Source: Takakia lepidozioides
Lineage: Eukaryota; Streptophyta; Takakiopsida; Takakiales; Takakiaceae
DNA: 64,000 nt
Direction: 5' to 3'
Assembly (NCBI GenBank): GCA_030704615.1
Contig: CM060733.1
Location: forward strand, 7,690,001-7,754,000
Positions 1 through 11,072 of this stretch are shown piece by piece. How positions within the stretch are numbered: position 1 is the first letter of the stretch; the number at the start of each line of letters is the position of its first letter. The notes below the pieces were generated by a model, which worked only from the letters and a program-made list of their open reading frames with translations, ran no database searches and was not told the origin of the DNA. A program made the translations under genes and the position numbers.

Positions 1-328
1 AAAGTGTGCGCCATAGAGGCTGCCACGAGAAGACTAGAGTCCCTCCCCAAATAACAATGAGAGTTAGGATCATCGTCAAAAGATGATTGCAGTGCATAGC
101 GACAGGAAGACATGTAGACTTCGAACGGTGCAATGATGCATGTGCTTATAAAAGTTGTCACTCAGAGCTCACTCAGTATAGTTGGAAGCATAATGGAGGG
201 ATAAGAGACGTCATATCATTGCACCGCCGACGATGTTGCAAACGAATTGATTTGAATTGAATTTCCATGACAATGTTATTGGACATTTCATAGCATGGTC
301 GTCCACATACCACATTGCATAGTTGATG

Positions 329-2062
329 TTACCTATGTGTTGTATCCCACTGCAATAGAGTATCGACCTCGTTGAAACTTAGAGTGGTCTGGTGAACGAA
401 GTTGTCACGTTTGGGATCGCAAACCATCCTCTTCAAAAATATGAAATACAAATGTTTGCAGGGTATGAATTTACCTCTCTTGCCCAAACTGGTTGATAGC
501 ATATTCACAAAATCAGGACATATTGGGGAAATTGGAAACCATGATGTCGTAGGCCCTGTCATGAACAGCAGATGTCAAAGTGATCATTGTAGCTTTCCAT
601 CTCGTTTGGTTGGCCACAAGTGAGGATTTGCCGGAGGTCCCCGAGAGGACGCAGAAGTAGTAGCACATGCATGCAGTTGGGGTTGTCTCGCAAGGGAAAA
701 GTCTGCCTCCTCCAGCATTGCAATCTTCTGACTTGTGAGATGTGTTCCCACCTTGACGGGCCAAACAGTTGGAGGAACTGGCTTCATCACCACGGAAGGA
801 CGCACAGTTCCATGCACACATCTGCCACAATTATCTGCGCAGAAACAGAACTTGTGGTTCTTGGCTTCTGGTTGACGGTATGGACGCATCAAACCCGTGA
901 AAGTCGGAGCAGGAGTCCGGGCACCAACTCTGAATATAGATGAAGTGCACTTCTCAAAATTAGTTGCCCTGATCGCTGTACATTTCACACGAGACCCTGC
1001 ACTTGTGCGTTCTATGTGCCAAACGTGGTCCGGGCATGCGGACTCAAGCACATCAAGGGGGTTGTTTCTCTCCTGCACCATTTCAATGACACTGTTTGAT
1101 GCTGGAGCCTGCCGTCGTATTGGAGGTTCCTCCAGAATGGAGGTTCCGGACATGGATCTGTCATGCAGGGGAACACGAGGCTTCGAGAAGTTATCACAGT
1201 CTGCCCTGTGCAAATCGGAATCCGGACCAGGTGGAGTGTTCAATTTCCTCTTACACGAGCCAAATCTCTCATCCCCTTCAAGATGTGGAACTCTTGAAAC
1301 AAGTGGCGTTCCCTGGGCATACATGCTCACCGCCCGTGCTATCTTGCTTGGATCCCCAAATCTGTTTGCAGCACGCAACATCAACTCCAATTTGTCCGGA
1401 CCCTTGCCACCAACCCCACCTCGCAAGAAATCACGGTATCGGGTTTGTTGTTGCAAGGCACGTATCAAATCATCTGTAGTTGCCACATACAAATCCCGAC
1501 CTCGTTTCCCAGACTATTGCAACCATGCGTTGTGCATAGTCTCTGCCAAATTGTAAGATGGCATGTCCGCCATTTCCTCAATGGACATGTTCTGCAAAGA
1601 GGAGAACCACACTTCAGAACAGTGCACAGGAAACAACATAAAGAAAGCAAGGAGTCAAAAATATGGAAAGCAAATATATGAATAAAGCAAGAAATAGAAG
1701 CCTCGTACCATTGTCATGGCTGCTCCCCATTGTCTATACCAGAAGTGCCAAAACGCCAGCCAATCTTCCAATGCTCTCATACTCTCAAGCGATGCATCTC
1801 TAGAAGAGAACCACCAGGCACGAATTGTCTGGAACAAAGTGTCCGCCTCCTTCATTGTTCTAGCATCTTTGTACTCTTTGCACAATGTATGGTGCTGAGT
1901 CTGCATCTCTAGTTTGATGTCCACCTTTGTATGTTTCTCCAGAGATTGTGTCCAATGGAATAGACATGTACGTTCTCTTCCCGGCATTGGCACTTTTGGG
2001 TCGCCCGATCCGAAGACAATTCGAACAACATTGAAATTCGCCTGAGCACTATCCGCCATGTC
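329..2062 (-). pseudogene. C-terminal half of MULE transposase (E1)
   Basis: Minus-strand exons read 2062-1709, 1591-584 and about 562-329. The first two join in phase 0 with a GTACGA donor and a TTTGCAG acceptor. The first exon opens with MADSAQANFNVVRIVFGSGD, which fits the second catalytic Asp region of this MULE family, followed by ERTCLFHW (the C/H motif) and a Trp-rich stretch ending FWHFWYRQWG. The second exon begins NMSIEEMADMPSYNLAETMH. The last piece carries a SWIM-like zinc finger (CPDF, then CKHLYFIFLK about 20 residues later). There is a TAG stop at 1514-1516 inside WLQ*SG, where Gln (CAG to TAG) would fit. The N-terminal half with the first Asp is missing on this strand and is found on the plus strand at 4781-6440. 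Exon limits at 584/562 are uncertain. Confidence 0.72.
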
Positions 2063-2089
2063 CTGTCTGCTTGGACTTTACAGTTTTCT

Positions 2090-3450
2090 GCACGATGCCA
2101 TTCCAATCTGTCAGTGAGTAATGTGCAAATAGTGAACGTCCGTACCGACCATCACTCTGTCTCCTCTCAAATCACAGTGAATGGCGGCACCGACATTCAC
2201 AACAATCTACAAAACCAAAGCTGATCCAGACGAATGCAAACCAAAACAATATGACTACATAGTGATGGTCGGTACCGACAATCACTATGTTTCTGGGCAA
2301 ACATGTACACTAAGGTTCTGAGCATTTGAGAACGGCGTTAACGTCAATGCATTTGACATTGCATTTAAAGGACCTTTTTGGTGCAATGAAATATATGTCT
2401 AAGTGATTGGCGGCACCGACACTCAGTCTAGTTTAGGGCAGAAATTGAGTGCAGATAAGTGAGAGAGACTCCATTGTGATGATCGTCACAAACAATCACT
2501 TTTTCTTGTCTGTCTCGAACATACTTTCCAATCGATACTCTACATGAATCTATAGTATGGTCGCCAAAAAAGTGATTGGTGGTACCGCCATTCCACTTCC
2601 CTAATCTGTTCAACCTGAAACATAGAAAATGCAATGCAAGACTAACTAACTGAACATGCCGACCATCACTCTACCTCCACGCACACAGGTACATAAAGCT
2701 CATGAGGAGAATCGAATGGCGTTAACGACAATCACACTACACTAGAATCAAATGTCGACAATCACATGTTCCTGCTACAGAATGAAAGAGAAGGAGTGTT
2801 TGAAAGGCAATCAGACTGACTCTACGATCTGAAGAACAGTGAATGGCGGTACCGCCAGTCACAAAGTGCTGGTGTGGAAAACCATAAACAGAGGAGTACA
2901 AAGCAAATCAACGTGGCTTCATAGTGAATGGCGGTACCGACAGTCACAAACTGCAGGTGTGGAAAACCATAAACAGAGTAGTACAAAGCAAATCAACATG
3001 GCTTCATAGTGAATGGCGGTACCACCAGTCACAAACTGCTGGTGTGGAAAACCATAAAAAAGCAAATTAGCATGGCTTCATAGTGAATGGTGGTACCACC
3101 AGTCACAAACTGCTGGTGTGGAAAACCATAAACAGAGGAGTACAAAGCAAATCAGCATGGCTTCATAGTGAATGGCGGTACGACCAGTCACAAATTGCTG
3201 GTGTGGAAAACCATAAACAGAGGTGTACAAAGCAAATCAGCATGGCTTCATAGTGAATGGCGGTACGACCAGTCACAAACTGCTGGTGTGGAAAACCATA
3301 AACAGAGGAGTACAAAGCAAATCAGCATGGCTTCATAGTGAATGGCGGTACGACCAGTCACAAACTGCTGGTGTGGAAAACCATAAACAGAGGAGTACAA
3401 AGCAAATCAACATGGCTTCATAGTGATGGTCGGTACCGACCATCACTTTC
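2090..3450. repeat. array of GTGAATG/CATTCAC-type palindromes in E1
   Basis: Many copies of a 24-26 bp near-palindrome lie here. The clearest is 3422-3447, a perfect 26-bp palindrome with core GGTCGGTACCGACC. Another at 2261-2286 has one mismatch. Further copies are near 2131, 2174, 2402, 2571, 2656, 2722, 2751 and 2839-2862. Arms vary between GTGAATGGCGG, GTGATTGGCGG and GTGATGGTCGG. The array lies in an intron or spacer of the minus-strand gene and has no open reading frame of note. Possible roles are transposase or accessory-protein binding sites or regulatory sites. This is inference. Confidence 0.75.
2838..3430. repeat. 85-bp tandem repeat, about 7 copies
   Basis: The block GGCTTCATAGTGAATGG recurs at 2915, 3000, 3074, 3159, 3244, 3329 and 3414. 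The spacing is 85 bp, except for one shortened unit of 74 bp. Each unit carries one copy of the GTGAATGGCGG...CAGTCAC near-palindrome plus the phrase CTGGTGTGGAAAACCATAAA. Units are highly similar, so the expansion looks recent. Confidence 0.9.
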
Positions 3451-3515
3451 TAGGACATTGCACTCACTCTCTTCGTAGATCTTTAAACAGGAAATGGAAG
3501 GTAGAGAACACTTAC

Positions 3516-3821
3516 TGGCGCCTTCTTAGGTTTTGAATTTGGATCCCCTTCTGCAGCTTTCCTCTTCCTTTTTTCATCTGCTGCAATTTCTGTCTGCTCT
3601 AGGGTTTGTAGACCTTCTCCCGGATCAACGTTCCCCGGACTTCCACCTCCTTCAGTTTCCATGCGAATCAGCTCTGCTTCCACAGTCTGGTTTCCAACGC
3701 TCACTGTTCTCTCTGACTGTGTGACAGCTGCAGCCTCATTCTCGGTCTGCTCTTGTGTTGCAGTCTCCGCGTTCACCTGCTGCCTTGGCCCTGTGTTCTC
3801 CATCAAGCGACGCCTCGTCAT
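3516..3821 (-). CDS. first exon of an E1 gene, basic low-complexity N-terminus
   Basis: This is an open exon of 102 codons starting at ATG 3821 and ending in the basic stretch KRKRKAAEG...KPKKAP at a consensus GTAAGT donor in phase 0. On the minus strand the next coding exon is the transposase C-terminal half at 2062, whose ACAG acceptor is also phase 0, so an in-frame join is possible across a 1.4-kb repeat-filled intron. The composition (Glu, Gln, Thr, then a Lys/Arg cluster like a nuclear localisation signal) does not identify a family. Under an inversion model this exon would instead be the first exon of the methyltransferase-like gene that resumes near 6510, although the exon phases found there do not fit directly. 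No domain is recognised. Confidence 0.5.
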
Positions 3822-4780
3822 TTGCTCTCTTGCTCTGAGTCTCTCTTTAAGGGAAGTAAAATAGAGTGACTTCCTTCTCTTTCGAATCGTAGAAGAAACC
3901 CTCTCCAGCTTGACTACCTCTCTCCTTCTAAGTGCGGAAACTTGAAGACAAAGTGAGTTGCGTGCGTGCGTTGGCGATTGCCTCTAGAAGCATCGGATTC
4001 CCTGTCGCATGACCGTTACACAAATGTCGCTCCCTTATTAGTGCACCTGCTAGCCATTAGTGGACAGCTGTTCGTCTGCAATGTAGTAATCGATGTCTGA
4101 CGTGTGTCGCCCAAAATGAACGGCGTGTCGTTTATTTGAAAGGTTTCAATAATTGAAAATAACAGCGACAAATAATATAAATGAATACCACATTGCATAT
4201 AAACAACGACTGCTCAGCCTAAAACTAATGGTCTGACTGCTCAGCCTAAACCAAAATGCCTATGCCATCAGAACCTTGCCACCGTGGAATAAAATATATG
4301 GGGCCATTTGGTGCACAATCTTAGACAAATAAATGTAAGTGAACGAGTGTTTGATGACACATTTTTGGATATCATACATGTAATCCAACCCCATGTACGT
4401 TTCACAATTGGACTTTCCAGGTGCGCATGATAATTGGTACTAGTATAAAAATGCATTTACTTCATCTATCCCACCCTCACATCCTTTGGCACACTTCCGA
4501 GAAATCGGCTGGTTATTATGTTTATTGATGAGGTTTTGAATAAAGGTTTAACAGCTACCGAAATTGTTCCTAGGGATACTCTGTCTACAGGGCCCACAAA
4601 AAAGGTAATTAAAATGGACAGCTGCATGTCTGGAAGGAATAACAGAATGTGCACAATCATCGTGTGAGCTTTCTCCGCGATATTCTCTGCTCATTCTTTA
4701 ACAGTGTACTGGAGACCTCAGTCAACAGATTTCACTGAAGAGCTACGATAGCAAGGCATCTTCGTACTAGAGGAGGGAAG
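3822..4780. promoter_or_regulatory. intergenic region between two divergent E1 genes
   Basis: About 960 bp separate the minus-strand ATG at 3821 from the plus-strand ATG at 4781. No coding-like ORF is present. The ends nearest each ATG are pyrimidine-rich, as expected of 5' leaders, and the middle is AT-rich. It probably holds the start sites of both genes. No specific promoter motif is asserted. Confidence 0.45.
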
Positions 4781-6440
4781 ATGGCTTCCTCTGAAGCGGA
4801 GTTCTTCTCTGACGACAAACCAGTGCCGTTCTCCAAGGAAGCCCTTGACAATGGATTCGCAATTGTCCTGGAACATGTCTTGGCTACCCGGTTTGAGCTT
4901 CAGAATGGCTCCATCTTTTTTGAAGAAAGAGGTGTACGATTTGGAAGGGAAGTTGTTGAAATACTCTTTCCAAAACCGTGATGAGACGGCTCATGTCAGC
5001 CAGTGGAGAGTGCGCCCTAGTCAATACAGAGTACTTGGAGAGCCTCGGCGGAAGTCCCTTGGATCATATGTGACGCCCGGGACTGCTGCTTCAGTCGTTG
5101 AAGACAAGAAGGAGGTGGTGGTGAAAAAAGAGCAGACGTCCTCCACTCCAATCGTTGAGCTTTCGAATTTGTCCGATGATGACATAAGTGAAATTCAAAA
5201 TCCAGGCCTTCATACTATAGTTGGGGAAGCGGATGAAGATTGCATTCGTAGTGTTATTCCAAAACTGCGGGCGATGGGAGGAATGGCAGGTTTCAAAAGT
5301 GAGTTGCGAGGAATTCATTGGGAATCTTTGAAGCAGGTGCCTGTGAAGTTCCTGCCAGAGACTTTTGATGGCGATATCCTATTCGAGCTGCCTCCTCCTC
5401 CGCGAGTTGGAGGTGTCACAATCATGTTGCATGGAATGGACAAGAAACACGACGGGCATCCGTGGTGCAGAACAAAAACATCTAATATTTAAAATGATGA
5501 CAAGCTTGTTTTCAGGAGAACAGTTTGCAATGGACACCTTAGGTGTGATAATTTGAATTGCAGACACTTTCTTCAGTCTGGGGTTCACAATCAAAGCGAG
5601 TGGGAGGGTCTGGTGGAAAATCCATTTAAGCCTGGGACTGCCCTTCCACCGGCAAACACTTTCGTTTGCAAATTCTGCAAACTTGTGCCATCCTGCCTGA
5701 CGCTGTGCGGAGCAAGAATGTACTATGTTGTCTACCGTTTGAAAACAATGACAAGAGCTTGTGTGCATTTTGGTTTCCATAACCATCCTGTCTCGAAGGG
5801 GGATTACAATGAGAGTGTTGAGACAGTATCGAGGTTGATTAAACAGGAGTACGAGAGAAACCCATCCGCAACAACATCTGCAATTGCTCTTGGCGCAAGT
5901 AAGTCCTTCTTGGAAAGCCATATTTTGAGTGAAGGGGTTTTGTGGGGACTAAACTTGACGGTGCCGCATTGGACCTGGTCATGGATCATTTCTCCACTTT
6001 GAGTTCACCTAATATTCGACATCAGATCAATGCATTGAGAATGGGCTCTGGGATCAGAGGCTACATAGACAACATTTTGGAATTGAAACGACTGAGCAAG
6101 TACGACTACATCCAGGACAATGTTTTCCCAGATCAAGGTGCCATCAAAGTGTTTCTTTTCAAAATGTCGACTGTTGGGGAGGGCAGTGGCGTTAGCCTCG
6201 TGAAGCGGATGCAGAAGACTGGGACTTGTAGAATTGTTTTCTTATGTTTGATCATGTGAAACGAGTGAAAGACTGGACGACAATGGCTTGTCATGTGTAC
6301 GATCCAGTGTACCAACGAGTTATGACAATTGCAGTTTGTGACATGCAATCCGAGGATACGGAATCCCAGAAGCTCATGTGGAATTCCCTGATACGTGTTA
6401 TGGGCTGCCATGGGGTGCCATCTCCAAATTTCGCCTTCCA
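4781..6440 (+). pseudogene. N-terminal half of MULE transposase (E1)
   Basis: The coding trail starts at ATG 4781 (MASSEAEFFSDDKPVPFSKE) and continues in other frames after a frameshift near 4900-4970 and further shifts near 5940 and 6240. A TAA stop at 5490-5492 fits CAA to TAA. A Cys/His cluster (CKFCKLVPSCLTLC, then RACVHFGFHNHPV, 5670-5790) resembles the DNA-binding zinc finger at the start of MULE transposases. The end carries FDHVKRVKDWTTMACHVYDP and MTIAVCDMQSEDTESQKLMW, which fits the first catalytic Asp region and following strand. The frame stops right after GVPSPNF. The family normally continues there into the stretch beginning MADSAQAN, which is present here only at 2062 on the minus strand. 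Both the decay and the truncation are plain. Confidence 0.75.
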
Positions 6441-6499
6441 CACCCTTTGATGTCCTATGTTCCTCTGTTGTAGTGCGGTAGTATTCGGATTTCCCCTTC

Positions 6500-9430
6500 T
6501 CAGCTGCCTCTGCCAGCTCTTGCTGCATTGATCACTATGACAAGCATGTGCACCCGGAGATGCAGCAGGAGAAATTGCACCGGCTGGCCATCTCCATGGT
6601 CGACCCCCAAACCAAAATAAGGTGGCTGGAGATTTGGAACTCAGATCAAACAGTGAAGGACTTGAATCAGTTCCCAAAGATCACTATACAGCCTAGCACA
6701 AAAGTGGAAGGAATCAGTGACATTGTGTTTGACAACTGGCTTCACAAGGCTACATTTTGGAGTCAGGTATGTACTCAAAGAAACTCCATTTTTGTTGACT
6801 TCATGAATGTACCTTATTTGAGACAAATGTACCATTTGCAATTGTGCAACTGGAGAGACATTTGTCAATTGTTTCCTCCCCGCCTCAAATGACATTGGAG
6901 GCATACATAAGGAAGTGGAGAGGTTTCATCTGGAGATACTGTTTTTTCCGAGAGTTCTCCAAGGACGGTAACATTTTGCGGTCCAACGACATTGACAGTC
7001 AGGTTGGGGGAGAGTGGGTCATGATGCGAGTTGTCTATAGGTGCAATGTCCTACTGAGAAATATTTAGACTTTGTTAGCAGTGTAATCACAGATCCAAAG
7101 TAATGTCGGTGCCGACATTCACTTCTATGTCTGTGTCCTTCCAAACCTAGAGATTGCATTCACCTGGATTAGCAACTTAGTGTGTGTTTGCAGTGTCCTT
7201 GAATGGAATTTTGTGAATGGCGTTGACGACATTTACATCCAGAGCTGTTGTGAGCTCCAAAGATTTTTTGTACATTTTGTATGTTCCGTTGACATTTTGG
7301 TGAGTGTTCCTCACTCGAGGTGTCTGAATGTCGTTGCCGATATTCACTTTCTTTGCAATGTTGTTGCCTCTTGTGAGAAATTGTTGTAATCAACGATCCA
7401 AAGTGAATGTCGTTGCCGACATTCACTCCTATGTCCGTGTCCTTCCAAAGCCAGAGATTGTATTTACCTGGATAAGGAACTTAGGGTGTGTTTGCAGTGT
7501 CCTTGAATGGAATATTGTGAATGTCGTTGACGACATTCACATCCAGAGCTGTTGTGAGCTCCTGAGAGCTCATTTTTCATTCTGTGCTACTGGCATCTTA
7601 CTCACTTCACGCTTTGGTGGGTTGTGTTTTGTCTTGTGTTTCACAGGTACATGAAATAAATGCTTATGGATGGAAATCACCTCACGGTATTTCAGACTAT
7701 CTTGACTTGTGGTCGGACCCTGCAAACGATCCAACCATGTACACTGCAGGGATATTGAAGGACTGGAGTCCTTCTCACTTCAGAGACTGTGGTTGGTACC
7801 TAGACTGCCCACCTGAGCACACGACCTTTCAAGAGCAGCACATTAAATATTTGAACAATAATGCTGAGATGCTGGCGCCTCTGAATGACGAGGAGTACCA
7901 AAGAAACATAGCAACATTGGTTGCCAAAGAGCCTGATGCTCATTAAATGACGCAGAAGGGCAAGAAGGCGGGGCGCAAACCAAAAGACAAGGCTCCTGAT
8001 GTCATAGCCAGGTCACCAGCAAAGCCAAAGGACAAAGACAAGTCCAAGGACAAGGAGAAGGAAAAGGACAAGGGGAAGGAGAAAGAAACAGAAAGGAGAT
8101 GGAAAAAGAGAGTGAGAAGGACTTCACTGTTGGAAGGTATACCCGCACAATTCAGTGCGTGTTCGATGCCAAGCCACACCCTTCTCGTGCAGATTCGGCA
8201 CGCGAGATTAAGATTGTCAATGAGGGATGGCTGGCGATGATGCAGAGTCGAAAAAGAGGATACACTGGGGTGCCTTCGCCTACCTAGGACAACATGATCT
8301 CATTCCTTAATCTGGTGACAATTTGATTTTCTTTCATTTGCATCTGTCAGTGTCATTTGCTACCTTAAAGTTTGGTTCTTTGAAAACATTCTTGTCTTCG
8401 TTCTAAAATTTGACATGTCTGTTGCAGGTGAGCACTGGTCCCACCTTCGTGTGCGGTGTGCAGAAAACATTTGCGGCTAACATTGTCATTCTCGACATCC
8501 CGGACGGCCAGGCTGTGCCAGAAGTTCTTCCGAAGGGCAAGAGCCAAGCTGGAACAAATTCGATGACAACTACTGGAGTTGGGTATTCGGGTTCTGCAAT
8601 AATTTCCTCTCTGATGCAGGGACACTTCTGCTTTTTCAATCATGTGACAAAGATAGTCGTCGGGCCTTGGCATCATACCTGAAGTCCTCTGGGTTTGAAG
8701 TTTTGCGCACATGGAATTGTGTGAATAGCCTATACCTTGTGAAAGGGGGTTGTCCTGGTCAGCTGGTATGCCGTCTCCCTTCTTCTTGTGCTTTCATGCT
8801 GCGTTTCAATGTTCTCTGCAGCTCCACTATAGAAGAATGTGTAATGATCGACACCGATCATGACAGATTCGTGACAAAACAGATTGTTGTATGCATTTGT
8901 TTTGAATTTCCAGTGTGCAAACTTCCACTATAGTTTGTGTTTACCACCCTAACCTGCAGTCTTTGGCAGACGAGGATGTTCGAGGCGATCTGCCTGCAGA
9001 GGATTCGCACCTCAAAGACACCATCCTCCGTCTGCAGCTTTGAGATTTCTGACCAGGGTTGTTTCGTCAACCCCCCGTATGAGCCGCATGTCGATGACAT
9101 TTTGTACAACTTCATGCAGTCCAATCAGACTCTCAAGAGACCAGATGGCACTCCCTGGAGAGGTGCAAAGGAAAAAACCCCAGCGATCATGCAGATACTG
9201 CTGGAGTCATGCAGCCACCATTCTGCACGGGTGGTCGATCTTTATGTGTCCACAGGTTCGTTCTCTCCCTTCCGAATTGATTTTCTTTTCACCAGTTTCA
9301 TCTTCTTAAATCCCCCCCCCACCAACCTGTTCATGTCCTCCTCTTTGGTGCAGGAGCAACTTACCATGCATGCAAGGCAGGCGGAAGAAGCATTTTTGGC
9401 ATGGAGGGTGATTCTGACCTTTACAAGATA
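6500..9430 (+). pseudogene. methyltransferase-like gene of E1 (DNA N6/N4 amino-MTase motifs)
   Basis: Exons seen are about 6515-6766 (DHYDKHVHPEMQQEKLHRLA ... ATFWSQ), 7647 to about 8320, from 8428, about 8940-9256, and 9353-9430. SQ|VHEINAYGW joins in phase 0. A Lys-rich linker (7947-8100) follows a TAA stop at 7944-7946. Downstream comes IVILDIPDG, in the place of a DPPY-like motif IV, then NNFLSDAGTLLLF and LASYLKSSGFEVLRTW as in the central strands of the fold. VNPPYEPH follows near 9070. The last motif, VVDLYVSTG|ATYHACKAGGRSIFGMEGD, is spliced in phase 1 and looks like the AdoMet-binding motif I with the usual Gly-Arg and acidic end. The order motif IV before motif I is that of permuted amino-methyltransferases. 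Frameshifts near 8100 and 8555 make this copy non-functional. The function assignment rests on motif reading alone. Confidence 0.5.
7090..7562. repeat. second palindrome cluster, in an intron of the methyltransferase-like gene
   Basis: The same palindrome type as at 2.1-3.45 kb recurs at 7213-7236, about 7322-7345, 7402-7427 and 7517-7540. The last has 11-bp perfect arms (GTGAATGTCGT / ACGACATTCAC). About 115 bp around 7150-7260 are repeated at 7454-7562, 305 bp further on. The cluster lies in the intron between the exon ending at 6766 and the one starting at 7647. Confidence 0.8.
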
Positions 9431-9619
9431 GTGCTCCTCCCCCTTTTGTCTGGCTCCACTTTAGGCACATAGACTGAGAGGATTCAAATCCAAAATGATG
9501 ACGATCCCGAGGATAAGCAGGTCGACAACAACTTTTCATGTGAGTAAGTCCTAAACCCACTTTGGGAGCCATCCCAATTTCTCGGACATCAAATTTATAG
9601 TAATAACTTTTTTCGAGCT

Positions 9620-9877
9620 GTGACTTGCATGAAAGGCAGCGATGGATCTTCAAGAGATACCCCCATTTGTGACGAGTCTATTTTCGACAGCCCCCTTTCC
9701 AATTTTCTGCTTCCTGTGTATGCCGAAGCAATGGCACTTCATGCGGCCGAGTCTCTATCCCCTGACTTTTTATTGCCCGGCCGTAGGTGTAGCCAGCGTA
9801 GATCCGGAGTTCTTCAATACTTAGACTTAGATGCAGAGGACGTGGGGATACATTGTACTGACTCTGAGTCAGACTGA
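9620..9877 (+). pseudogene. possible last exon of the E1 methyltransferase-like gene
   Basis: An 85-codon frame ends in the acidic tail LDLDAEDVGIHCTDSESD. A second frame from 9642 reads MDLQEIPPFVTSLFSTAPFP and looks more protein-like in the first part, so a frameshift between them is likely. AGGCAG just upstream could be a splice acceptor. No domain is recognised. Confidence 0.3.
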
Positions 9878-9984
9878 ACTTTGTTCTTTTACTGTTCTGT
9901 TTCATCCTCTTCGGAAAACATTGAATCCCCTTACTCCACTGTAGTTGTTCCGACAGAAAAAAAAGAAAATCAAAGAATCCACTT

Positions 9985-10385
9985 TCATTAAAATGGCAAT
10001 ATGTATGAATCCATCCCACAAACCCCACTCACTCTTGTCATCTCCATTGTGCATTCATCTATTGTGCATTCATGCGTGCTCCATTCGTGAATGTTTTCCT
10101 TTATTAAACATCAAGTATACATTCATCCACTGTACTCTGTAATCCACCCCACAAACCTACCACACTCATGTCATATACATTGTGCATTCATCTACAGAGT
10201 ATTCATGCATCCTCCAGTCATGAATGTTTTCCATTATTCAACATCCATTATACATTCATCCATTTTACTATTACCCATCCCACATTCATCCATCTACTTT
10301 CATTTTTCGCACTCATCCATCTGTTTATCATCCACTCTACATTCATCCATCCTTCATTCATCTATTGCTTTCAAGTGGGATTGAC
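9985..10385. repeat. degenerate (ATTCATCC)n-type simple repeat
   Basis: CATTCATCC, CATTCATGC and CATTCATC recur about twenty times over 400 bp, with longer imperfect repeats (for example CCCCACAAACC...GTGCATTCATC twice). Short ORFs rich in His, Ser, Phe and Ile here are translations of the repeat. The region between this repeat and 11070 holds no gene that I can support. Confidence 0.8.
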
Positions 10386-11072
10386 CACGTCTTTTATTAT
10401 GTCGTCCAGCTTGTTTCCACGGTGAAGGGTGCTCTTCCGCGGGAATACACTCCACTTCTTCCTTGGCGCGTGGTGACGGGGCCTTCAAGCGCGATGATGT
10501 GGAGTGAGCCCCGTGATGTGGCGTTGGTGCAAGGTGACGTGGCGTGAGCACAGTTGCGCTCAAGCGACCAGGCTCACGCCGAGGCATCCCTGGAAAATTG
10601 AGGGCCGATTATGATAAGAGGGAAAAACAGGGTGAAATGTGTTGAAGAAGGTGCCTTGATTAACAGTGCCTGATTTGATCAATTGTGTTGTTGCTGCTGC
10701 GGCTTCCAGTTGACCATCTATCCATGCAGGTTTCTTGTACCTATCCTTCCACAGCGAATCATAGGTAATTTGGAGCATGAAATTCGGCCCTCTTGGATGA
10801 ATCTGGACCCACACTCTATCCCTGCTCCTTCAGCTATCCATGCCTCTGCACAAATCATGCATACATCCTCGCCTTGCTTCTAGCAGCTGACAATGACAGC
10901 CTAGAATTGTTCCAGCAAACACCCCAACCCTACTTATCACACTAGTTCATATGCTCAATTGCATCAGCTACTCTCTATAATCCAACAGACGTTCACCTTC
11001 TTGCCTCGATTGTCCCACCATTGACTGGGTTAGAAATTTTTTCATTCCACAGCTTCTCCTCGTCATTTGCCC

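Larger units (their letters stand above)
1..9890. mobile_element. E1: large Mutator-like (MULE) element, left end outside window
   Basis: The region carries both halves of a MULE transposase, a methyltransferase-like gene and a dispersed palindromic motif found on both sides of the coding parts. The C-terminal half of the transposase is on the minus strand (about 329-2062). The N-terminal half is on the plus strand (4781-6440). No terminal inverted repeat or target duplication could be fixed. The left end lies before position 1, and the right end is placed loosely after the last coding-like stretch near 9877. Several stops and frameshifts show that this copy is no longer autonomous as it stands. 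Confidence 0.7.

Noticed and set aside
2838-3430. CRISPR-like array
   Set aside because: Units are contiguous near-identical 85-bp tandem repeats without unique spacers, in a plant nuclear context.
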